A stretch of DNA of 10,031 nucleotides. Source: Campylobacterales bacterium (GTDB lineage Bacteria; Campylobacterota; Campylobacteria; Campylobacterales; JALSKU01). The number at the start of each line of letters is the position of its first letter. Within the stretch, counting starts at the first letter, position 1. The stretch covers positions 1 to 10,031 of the forward strand of contig JALVWW010000187.1 of NCBI GenBank assembly GCA_027023175.1, read 5' to 3'. The notes beneath the pieces were generated by a model, which ran no database searches, was not told the origin of the DNA, and worked only from the letters and a program-made list of their open reading frames with translations. Positions 1-6,107 of this stretch are shown here, piece after piece. The position numbers were made by a program, and so were the translations under genes.

Positions 1-1362
1 GCACTTGACAATATAGATGCCATCATTGCAACTATCAAAAAGAGTGAAGATACAAAAACAGCTAAAACCGCACTTATGGATAACTTTTCTCTAAGCGAGA
101 TACAAGCCGGTGCCATACTTGATATGAAGCTAAACAGATTAACCGGACTTGAGAGAGAAAAGATAGAAAATGAGTTAAAAGAGCTTTTAAAAGAGATAGA
201 AAGACTAAGTGCTATACTAAAAAGTGAAGAGTTGTTAAACAAACTTATAAAAGATGAACTTATAGAAGTAAAAGAGAAATTTGACTCTCCCAGACTTACA
301 GAAGTGGTTGATGACTATGGTGAAATAGATATAGAAGACTTGATACCAAACGAGCCTATGGTTGTAACTATAACCCATAGGGGATATATAAAAAGAGTGG
401 CGCTCAAACAGTATGAAAAACAAAAAAGAGGCGGCAAAGGAAAAACTGCTCTTACTACTTATGATGATGACTTTATAGAGAGCTTCTTTGTTTCCAACAC
501 CCATGATACTCTTATGTTTATAACTGATAGAGGTCAACTCTACTGGCTTAAAGTTTATAGAATTCCTGAGGGCAGCAGAGCAGCCAAAGGAAAAGCGGTA
601 GTCAATCTTTTAAATCTACAGCCTGATGAAAAGATCATGGAAATTATACCGACAACAGACTTTGACGAAAACAAATCATTGGCATTTTTTACTAAAAACG
701 GTCTTGTTAAAAAAACAAATCTAAGTGAATTTAGTAATATCAGAAGCGTAGGAGTAAGAGCTATTACACTCAATGAAGATGATTCGCTTGTAACAGCTAA
801 AATAGTTATGCCTGAAGCAAAATATCTTTTTATCATTACCAGAAAAGGTATGTGTATCAAATTTGATGTAAATGATGTAAGAGAGATGGGAAGAACTGCA
901 AGAGGAGTTACAGGTATAAGATTTAAAGAAGAGGCAGATTTTGTAACGGGTGCTACCATTATATATGATGATGAAGAAGAGCTTTTGAGTGTCAGTCAAA
1001 AAGGTGTAGGTAAAAGAACCACGGCTTCAGAATACAGACTGCAAAAAAGAGGAGGCAAAGGCGTAATAGCTATGAAACTAACCCCCAAGACAAAAGATTT
1101 GGTCGGAGTAGTCATAGTAGATGAAAGCAAAGATCTTATGGTGCTAACCTCAAAAGGCAAAATGATAAGAGTAGATATGAAAAGTATCAGAAAAGCAGGA
1201 AGAAATACCAGTGGAGTAAAGATAGTCAACATTGAAGGTGAAGATTATGTTGTCAGTATCGCTAGATGTCCCAAAGAGGAGAGTGAACTTGATATTGAAG
1301 ATGGCATTGCTGAAGCAAACGATAACAGTATTTTAAGTTTGCCAAGCGAAAAAAAGGAATAG
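1..1362 (+). CDS. gyrA: DNA gyrase subunit A, C-terminal part (5' end outside window)
   Basis: The frame is open from base 1, so this is the last 453 residues of GyrA, the DNA-cleaving and DNA-wrapping subunit of the GyrA2GyrB2 topoisomerase that introduces negative supercoils. The first residues (ALDNIDAIIATIKKS, then the QAGAILDMKLNRLTGLE stretch) match the end of the breakage-reunion domain. A charged helical coiled-coil-like stretch follows at about fragment residues 50-75. From about residue 115 on lies the beta-pinwheel DNA-wrapping domain. The canonical GyrA box QKRGGKG (fragment residues 141-147, bases 421-441) marks it as gyrase rather than ParC. The same heptamer occurs again at bases 1042-1062 in a later blade, where E. 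coli GyrA as I recall it has a degenerate sequence. The protein ends in a short acidic tail with a lysine-rich end. No terminator-like hairpin separates it from flgP 41 nt downstream. Identification is secure; the catalytic tyrosine lies outside the window. Confidence 0.98.
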   Translation, partial: ALDNIDAIIATIKKSEDTKTAKTALMDNFSLSEIQAGAILDMKLNRLTGLEREKIENELKELLKEIERLSAILKSEELLNKLIKDELIEVKEKFDSPRLTEVVDDYGEIDIEDLIPNEPMVVTITHRGYIKRVALKQYEKQKRGGKGKTALTTYDDDFIESFFVSNTHDTLMFITDRGQLYWLKVYRIPEGSRAAKGKAVVNLLNLQPDEKIMEIIPTTDFDENKSLAFFTKNGLVKKTNLSEFSNIRSVGVRAITLNEDDSLVTAKIVMPEAKYLFIITRKGMCIKFDVNDVREMGRTARGVTGIRFKEEADFVTGATIIYDDEEELLSVSQKGVGKRTTASEYRLQKRGGKGVIAMKLTPKTKDLVGVVIVDESKDLMVLTSKGKMIRVDMKSIRKAGRNTSGVKIVNIEGEDYVVSIARCPKEESELDIEDGIAEANDNSILSLPSEKKE

Positions 1363-1403
1363 TATTTGCTTTATAAAAATAAAATTATCATAAAGGTGGA
1401 AAA

Positions 1404-1925
1404 ATGAAATTTAAAGGCTTATTGGTAGCAAGTATGGTGGTGTTTGGTATATTTTTTACCGGATGCACTATCTCTACAGACTCTCCTGCACCCAAAAAAC
1501 CCATTCCTCAAAAACAAAAAGTTATACAGGTCAAAAAAAATATTGATCCAGTTGACAGAAGTATTGAAGTCAAGAAAAAAGAGCTCTCTTTTTTAAGAGC
1601 TATGCCTGTAAAAGAATTTGTTGTTGTCGGAGAGGGAATTGCTCCACAAAACACTATCTCTCCAGCCCAAGCTTTAGCTCTGGCAAAAAGAGCTGCCGTT
1701 GCTGATGCATACAGACAACTTGGTGAAAAGCTTTACGGTGTCAAAGTAAATGCAAAAGAGACAGTAAAAGATGCAGCACTGAAAAACTCTAAAATCACCA
1801 CTCAAGTTGATGGTCTTATAAAAGATGCGTATATTACCGAAAGCTCATATAAAGATGGTCTTTATAGAGTCAAAATGGAACTAAAAATAGACAGTAAGAC
1901 TTGGCAAAGAATCTTCTCTTACTGA
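1404..1925 (+). CDS. flgP: FlgP-like outer-membrane lipoprotein (LPP20 family), flagellar basal disk
   Basis: This is a 173-residue lipoprotein precursor. The signal peptide (MKFKGLLVASMVVFGIFFTG) ends in a lipobox-like F-T-G-C with Cys21 as the likely lipidated residue. A Lys/Pro-rich linker (about 22-60) follows, then an LPP20-type domain (about 68-162) with a G-E-G-I-A turn and the helix ALALAKRAAVADAYRQLGE. Length, fold and position after gyrA match C. jejuni FlgP. From established knowledge, that protein is an outer-membrane-associated lipoprotein that builds the large basal disk around the flagellar motor and is needed for motility. The ATG is preceded by AAGGTGG at 1393-1399 with 4 nt spacing, which supports the start. 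The stop lies inside flgQ, so the two are probably translationally coupled. An A8 tract lies at 1533-1540. The lipoprotein call is strong; FlgP rather than another LPP20 paralogue rests largely on synteny with flgQ and flgR. Confidence 0.85.
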   Translation: MKFKGLLVASMVVFGIFFTGCTISTDSPAPKKPIPQKQKVIQVKKNIDPVDRSIEVKKKELSFLRAMPVKEFVVVGEGIAPQNTISPAQALALAKRAAVADAYRQLGEKLYGVKVNAKETVKDAALKNSKITTQVDGLIKDAYITESSYKDGLYRVKMELKIDSKTWQRIFSY

Positions 1926-2287
1926 TACTGCTTTACAGTTTGTTAAAAGCAGATGCGGAGTTTATCCTATCTTATAAACTCCGCACCCAAAACTCATATG
2001 TTACAAATGAACAAATCTACATATCAAAAGCTATGGTACTAAGTGATAAACCTACTAAAAAGATATGCTCTCTGCCAAAAAAAACCGAAGATATCTCCAC
2101 ATTAAAATACTTAAAAAAATACAAATACAAACTCTTGGAATGTTTTAAGAAAAAGAGTATATTTGTAAATTCAAGTTCTACAAATCTTTTACACAAATCA
2201 TATTCACAAATCACAATCAAATTGGAACCTGTAAGATTTACAGTTAAATTTAATAATGGTTTTGGTATCATAAGCACCTTTAAATAA
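1901..2287 (+). CDS. flgQ: FlgQ-like small exported flagellar protein (TTG start)
   Basis: This is a 128-residue protein with a clear N-terminal signal sequence: MAKN, a leucine-rich core (LLLLILLYSLL) and a plausible signal peptidase I site after K-A-D-A, near residue 19. The mature part is basic, with many Lys, Ser and Thr, beta-prone at the C-terminus (SQITIKLEPVRFTVKF), and has two cysteines (C56, C81) that could form a periplasmic disulfide. The start must be the TTG at 1901: an in-frame TAA lies at 1895-1897, and any later start would remove the signal core. The gene therefore begins within the last 25 nt of flgP, implying translational coupling. The call as FlgQ, the partner of FlgP needed for motility in C. 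jejuni, rests on position between flgP and flgR, on size and on export signal; I recognise no domain. An A8 tract lies at 2077-2084. Confidence 0.7.
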   Translation: MAKNLLLLILLYSLLKADAEFILSYKLRTQNSYVTNEQIYISKAMVLSDKPTKKICSLPKKTEDISTLKYLKKYKYKLLECFKKKSIFVNSSSTNLLHKSYSQITIKLEPVRFTVKFNNGFGIISTFK

Positions 2288-2306
2288 TTGTGAGCCAAAA
2301 TTACAT

Positions 2307-2311
2307 AGAGG
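2307..2311 (+). promoter_or_regulatory. Ribosome binding site that fixes the flgR start
   Basis: AGAGG lies 5 nt before the ATG at 2317. An in-frame GTG at 2290 would add nine residues (MSQNYIEEK), but it would place this site inside the coding region. The receiver domain also begins naturally at M-K-I-A-I-V-E-D-D, so the ATG is preferred. Confidence 0.7.
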
Positions 2312-2316
2312 AAAAA

Positions 2317-3465
2317 ATGAAGATAGCTATCGTCGAAGATGATATAAATATGAGAAAATCCCTTGAACTCTCCTTGGAGGAGTATAGCGGATTTGAGATA
2401 GTTACTTTTAAAAATGCAAAAGAGGCTCTAAAAAAGATAGATAACAGTTTTGAGCTTATCATAACAGATATAAATATGCCTGGACTTGACGGTATAGAGT
2501 TTATAAAAAAACTTCAAGGCGACTTTGAAATAATTGTTATAACGGGCAATGCCACACTAAATCGTGCTATTGAAGCTATAAGGCTTGGTGTAAAAGATTT
2601 CCTGACAAAACCTTTTGAAGTAGATACTCTTATAAAAGCCATCAAAAGAGGAGCAAAAGCAAGAAAACAAAAAACTCTTCCACAAAAAAGTTCTGATAAA
2701 AATGAAAAAGATCCTCTCTTTTTAGGTAATTCAAAAGAGTTGGAAAATGCTCTCAAAATTGCAAAAAAAGCTGCAATAAGTGATGCGAGCATACTGCTTT
2801 TAGGAGAGAGTGGAGTCGGCAAAGAGTTGTTTGCAAAATATATCCATAACAATTCAAAAAGAGCAAAGCATCCTTTTATTGCTATAAATATGGCTGCAAT
2901 TCCTGAGAATTTACTTGAAAGTGAACTTTTCGGATATGAAAAAGGTGCTTTTACCGATGCGACCTCTCAAAAAAAAGGATTTTTTGAATTGGCTGACAAA
3001 GGAACAATATTTTTAGATGAATTAGCAGAAATGCCTCTATCTCTCCAACCTAAAATCTTAAGAGTCTTGCAAGAAAGAGAGCTGACAAGAGTTGGTGGCC
3101 AAAAACCTGTCAAGATAGATATCAGGGTTGTTTCGGCTACAAATGCCGATATATTGGAAAAAATCAAAGAGAAAAATTTTAGAGAGGATTTATACTATAG
3201 ACTCAATACTATCCCTATAAAAATTCCGCCTTTAAGGCAGAGAAAAGACGAGATAAAAGAGATTGCAAATAAAACTTTGAAAAAAGTTTGCCAAAAATAT
3301 GGTTTTAATGATAAAATTATAAGTGATGAAGCCATGAATGAACTTTTAAGATATAGTTGGCCCGGCAATATAAGAGAACTTATTTCAGTAATTGAAAGGG
3401 CTACGATATTGAGCGATAACGATACTATAACAAAGGATGACCTATTTTTGGAAAGTAGGTTTTAG
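2317..3465 (+). CDS. flgR: FlgR, sigma-54-dependent flagellar response regulator without a C-terminal HTH
   Basis: This is a 382-residue NtrC-type response regulator. The receiver domain (1 to about 115) has the acidic pocket E7-D8-D9, phospho-acceptor D51 (ITDINMPG), T76 and K98. The AAA+ sigma-54 activation domain (about 136-365) shows Walker A GESGVGKE (163-170), the L1 loop as GAFTDA (210-215) where GAFTGA is usual, Walker B FLDELAE (232-238), sensor I SATNAD (273-278), the arginine-finger stretch FREDLYYRLN (288-297) and sensor II WPGNIREL (348-355). The chain ends about 17 residues after that region, so the Fis-type helix-turn-helix is absent, as described for H. pylori FlgR. In the Campylobacterota FlgR is phosphorylated by the kinase FlgS and activates sigma-54 transcription of rod, hook and basal-body genes; flgS is not in this window. 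It lies 29 nt after flgQ. An A8 tract (2969-2976) follows the GAFTDA codons. The call is strong from domains plus synteny. Confidence 0.92.
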   Translation: MKIAIVEDDINMRKSLELSLEEYSGFEIVTFKNAKEALKKIDNSFELIITDINMPGLDGIEFIKKLQGDFEIIVITGNATLNRAIEAIRLGVKDFLTKPFEVDTLIKAIKRGAKARKQKTLPQKSSDKNEKDPLFLGNSKELENALKIAKKAAISDASILLLGESGVGKELFAKYIHNNSKRAKHPFIAINMAAIPENLLESELFGYEKGAFTDATSQKKGFFELADKGTIFLDELAEMPLSLQPKILRVLQERELTRVGGQKPVKIDIRVVSATNADILEKIKEKNFREDLYYRLNTIPIKIPPLRQRKDEIKEIANKTLKKVCQKYGFNDKIISDEAMNELLRYSWPGNIRELISVIERATILSDNDTITKDDLFLESRF

Positions 3466-3521
3466 GATTTAGGATTAAGAATAAAATCACTAATCACTAA
3501 TTACGAATTACGATTTAGGAG
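3461..3521 (+). repeat. Degenerate 7-nt tandem repeat filling the flgR-asd gap
   Basis: From 3461 the sequence can be cut into consecutive heptads: TTTAGGA twice (3461-3474), two decayed units (3475-3488), then an ACTAAT-type pair (3489-3502) and an ACGAAT-type pair (3503-3516). The first unit contains the flgR stop codon (TAG, 3463-3465). The last unit runs into the AGGAG that serves asd. Neighbouring units differ by one or two bases, as expected of a tandem array decaying after local duplication. I see no inverted symmetry that would make it a terminator. The periodicity is visible directly; the origin is inferred. Confidence 0.7.
3517..3521 (+). promoter_or_regulatory. asd ribosome binding site inside the heptad repeat
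   Basis: AGGAG lies 5 nt before the asd ATG (3527). It sits within the sequence ATTTAGGA, which resembles the first repeat units of the array. The asd translation signal may therefore have been captured from, or be part of, the repeat. Confidence 0.65.
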
Positions 3522-3526
3522 AAAAA

Positions 3527-4561
3527 ATGAGAAAGTTTAATGTAGCGGTTGTTGGTGCAACCGGTGCTGTAGGTGAAGAGATATTTAGGATTTTGGAAGA
3601 AAAAAAATTCCCGGTAGCCAACCTTATACCATTGGCCAGTAAAAACAGTGTCGGCAAAGAGGTAAAACTTCTTGGAAAAACTTATAAAGTTAAAGAGCTT
3701 ACAGAAGATATTTTTGAAAAAGAGGAAGTTGACATAGCATTTTTTAGTGCGGGTGGAAGCATATCAGCTAAATTTTGTCCCATTGCAGCCGAGAGTGGAG
3801 CAGTTGTTATAGATAATTCCAGTCATTTTAGAATGGATGAGGATGTGCCATTGGTTGTGCCTGAAGTTAATCCTGAAGATATAAGTGCGTGGAAGGTCAG
3901 AGGCATCATAGCTAATCCCAACTGCTCAACCATACAAATGGTGTTATCTTTAAAACCTCTTGATGATTTGTACGGTATCAAAAGAGTGGATGTCAGCACC
4001 TATCAAGCAACTAGCGGCGCGGGGAAAAAAGGTATGGAAGAGTTGGTTAAACAAATGCAGGACTTTTTTGCCTTTAGATTAGATGAAAGCAAAAAAGAGG
4101 CTTTTATGCATCAAATTGCTCTAAATGTCATACCTCATATAGATACTCCTCAGCCTAACGGCTTTACAAGAGAAGAGATGAAGATGGTAAATGAGTCTCA
4201 AAAGATACTTCATAAAAACTTTGAACTTGCAGCAACCTGCGTAAGAGTTCCTGTCCTTAGAAGTCATAGTGAGTCTATAACTGTTACTTTCAATGATGGA
4301 GTTGACATTGACCTTGACAGAGTAAAAGGTGCCCTCAATAATTTTGAAGATGTTGAAGTTATGGATAATTTGGAAGAGGGAATTTATCCTATGCCTATCA
4401 TTGCAACCGATACAGATATAACTTATGTCGGAAGAATTAGAAAAGATATATATGAAAGCAATATTTTACATTTTTTCAATGTTGCAGACCAGCTTAGAGT
4501 GGGGGCTGCTACAAATGCTGTAAGAATTGCACTTAAATGGATAGAGCTAGAGAGTGAATGA
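3527..4561 (+). CDS. asd: Aspartate-semialdehyde dehydrogenase
   Basis: This cytoplasmic enzyme of 344 residues reduces L-aspartyl-4-phosphate with NADPH to aspartate 4-semialdehyde. That is the branch point to lysine/diaminopimelate, threonine and methionine, and so it also feeds peptidoglycan synthesis. Visible features are the Rossmann glycine-rich loop GATGAVG (10-16), the segment AFFSAGGS (71-78), the catalytic cysteine C133 in NPNCSTIQM, the STYQATSGAGKKG segment (157-169) and the acid/base histidine H247 in LRSHSES. Length and motif order match full-length bacterial Asd. The ATG at 3527 has AGGAG 5 nt upstream. It follows flgR by 61 nt and overlaps the next gene by 4 nt (ATGA). An A8 tract at 3600-3607 codes for E-E-K-K. 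The partner kinase lysC is not in the window. Confidence 0.97.
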   Translation: MRKFNVAVVGATGAVGEEIFRILEEKKFPVANLIPLASKNSVGKEVKLLGKTYKVKELTEDIFEKEEVDIAFFSAGGSISAKFCPIAAESGAVVIDNSSHFRMDEDVPLVVPEVNPEDISAWKVRGIIANPNCSTIQMVLSLKPLDDLYGIKRVDVSTYQATSGAGKKGMEELVKQMQDFFAFRLDESKKEAFMHQIALNVIPHIDTPQPNGFTREEMKMVNESQKILHKNFELAATCVRVPVLRSHSESITVTFNDGVDIDLDRVKGALNNFEDVEVMDNLEEGIYPMPIIATDTDITYVGRIRKDIYESNILHFFNVADQLRVGAATNAVRIALKWIELESE

Positions 4562-5073
4562 TGCTTGAGAGAATATTTGAGGGACTTATTTGGAGAAGCA
4601 GATTTATTGTCATACTTTCAGTGATATTTGGACTGCTTGGGGCTATAGTTTTGTTTGTCATTGCAAGCTTGGATATATATACCATATCTGCTTTTACCAT
4701 TAAGTCTCTTATTTTTGGCTTACACCCTCCAAAGCTCCATGAAAATCTCGTATCAACCATAATAGGTGCGGTTGACTTGTACTTGATAGCAGTTGTTTTG
4801 TTTATATTCTCTTTTGGACTGTATGAGCTTTTTATCAGTGAAATTGACGAGGCAAGCAATGATATAAAAACAAGTAAAATTCTTCAGATAAAAAGCCTGG
4901 ATCAACTAAAAGATAAAATCGCAAAAGTTATAGTCATGGTATTGGTTGTAAGCTTTTTTCAAAGAGTTTTGCATACCGAGTATAGCGGTGCAAAAGAGAT
5001 GCTTTATTTTGCACTTTCTATCTTGGCTTTGGCTTTGGGACTATACTTTTTACATAAAAATTCAAAACATTAA
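4558..5073 (+). CDS. YqhA/UPF0114-family inner-membrane protein of unknown function
   Basis: This is a 171-residue hydrophobic protein with about four predicted membrane segments (roughly 17-37, 66-92, 120-136 and 148-165) and a polar loop between the second and third (SEIDEASNDIKTSKI...). The N-terminal pattern MLERIFEGLIWRSRF and the segment with an early Val-Asp-Leu followed by ...LYELFISEID fit the UPF0114 (YqhA) family, whose function I do not know to be established. E. coli YqhA is of similar length. The start is ATGATG: the first ATG overlaps the asd stop as ATGA, and the second, at 4561, is equally possible, giving 170 residues. The overlap suggests coupled translation with asd, and hemE begins 8 nt after its stop. 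The family assignment is from memory of the sequence pattern. Confidence 0.82.
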   Translation: MMLERIFEGLIWRSRFIVILSVIFGLLGAIVLFVIASLDIYTISAFTIKSLIFGLHPPKLHENLVSTIIGAVDLYLIAVVLFIFSFGLYELFISEIDEASNDIKTSKILQIKSLDQLKDKIAKVIVMVLVVSFFQRVLHTEYSGAKEMLYFALSILALALGLYFLHKNSKH

Positions 5074-5081
5074 GGAAAACA

Positions 5082-6107
5082 ATGATATTTACCGATGCCT
5101 GCAAAGGGAAAAAGACACCATATACCCCTGTTTGGATGATGAGACAAGCCGGAAGATATCTTCCGGAATATATGAAGGTAAGAGAAAAGGCCGGAAATTT
5201 TTTAAATCTTTGTCACACTCCCGAACTTGCTGCTGAAGTTACCCTTCAACCTGTGGATATCGTAGGGGTCGATGCAGCTATACTATTTAGTGATATTTTG
5301 GTAGTTCCAAATGAAATGGGAATGAAACTAGACTTCATAAAAGGAGAAGGGCCTGTTTTTGAAAAACCGGTTAAAAGTATAGATGATGTTGATACTCTTA
5401 CAGGCGGAAAAGAAGCGGCAGACAAATTGACCTATGTTTACAAAACTATAAAAATCACAAGAGAAAAGTTAGATCCCCAAAAAGCTCTCATAGGGTTTTC
5501 CGGGGCTCCCTGGACACTTGCAACATATATGGTAGAAGGGCAAGGAACCAAAACTTACAATGTAGTAAAAAAACTTATCTATACCAACCCAAAGCTTATG
5601 CATCATCTTTTGCAAAAAGTAAGTGATGTAGTTAAACTATACCTTGAAAACCAAATCCTCTCAGGTGTGAATGTAGTACAAATTTTTGACTCTTGGGCAG
5701 CAGCACTTGAAAAAAGTGCATATATGGAGTTTAGCTGGAAATATATAAAAGATATATGTTCATATATAAAAGCAAAATATCCGGATACCCCTATCATAGT
5801 TTTTCCAAAAGGCATAGGTGCATATCTTGATGATATAGATGGAGACTTTGATGTATTTGGCGTAGATTGGTCAACTCCTATGGCCTTGGCAAAAGAGAAG
5901 CTTGGAAGCAGATATGTCCTTCAGGGCAATATGGAGCCATGCAGACTCTACTCAAAAGAGGCTACCAAAGAGCATGTAACTTCCATAGCCAACACTATGA
6001 AAGAAGGCAGACACATATTTAACCTGGGGCATGGAATACTACCTGACGTCCCCGTGGAAAATGCAAAATACTTCGTCTCATTATGTCAAGAAATCACTAA
6101 AAAATGA
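5082..6107 (+). CDS. hemE: Uroporphyrinogen III decarboxylase
   Basis: This cytoplasmic enzyme of 341 residues removes four carboxyl groups from uroporphyrinogen III to give coproporphyrinogen III in haem synthesis, without a cofactor. Both family signatures are present: PVWMMRQAGRYLPEY (16-30), with the conserved substrate-binding arginines R21 and R25, and GFSGAPWTLATYMVEG (138-153). The essential aspartate is D71 in ILFSDILVVP. QIFDSWAAAL (200-209) and the C-terminal histidine H317 in FNLGHGI are also conserved. Length is normal for the family. AAGGA (5072-5076) precedes the ATG by 5 nt and overlaps the stop codon of the upstream membrane protein. The 3' end overlaps the radical SAM gene by 4 nt (ATGA). 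No other hem gene lies in the window. Confidence 0.98.
   Translation: MIFTDACKGKKTPYTPVWMMRQAGRYLPEYMKVREKAGNFLNLCHTPELAAEVTLQPVDIVGVDAAILFSDILVVPNEMGMKLDFIKGEGPVFEKPVKSIDDVDTLTGGKEAADKLTYVYKTIKITREKLDPQKALIGFSGAPWTLATYMVEGQGTKTYNVVKKLIYTNPKLMHHLLQKVSDVVKLYLENQILSGVNVVQIFDSWAAALEKSAYMEFSWKYIKDICSYIKAKYPDTPIIVFPKGIGAYLDDIDGDFDVFGVDWSTPMALAKEKLGSRYVLQGNMEPCRLYSKEATKEHVTSIANTMKEGRHIFNLGHGILPDVPVENAKYFVSLCQEITKK

Noticed and set aside
555..959. Antisense reading frame of 134 codons within gyrA
   Set aside because: The frame lies fully within a conserved gene; the composition is what the reverse complement of coding sequence gives.
1363..1403. Possible -10 boxes TATAAA (1372-1377) and TAAAAT (1380-1385) before flgP
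   Set aside because: The stretch is almost all A and T, several overlapping matches exist and no -35 element is convincing, so a promoter cannot be claimed.
2017..2298. 93-codon - strand frame across flgQ
   Set aside because: flgQ on the + strand has a signal peptide, coupling to flgP and conserved position; the antisense frame has none of these.
4988..5236. 82-codon + strand reading frame crossing the UPF0114/hemE junction
   Set aside because: It overlaps two well-supported genes in another frame and has no family resemblance or ribosome binding site.
5885..5905. Sigma-54-like TTGGCA with GG-N10-GC spacing inside hemE
   Set aside because: The -12 element is AAGC rather than TTGC and the site lies mid-gene in the coding strand; most likely chance.
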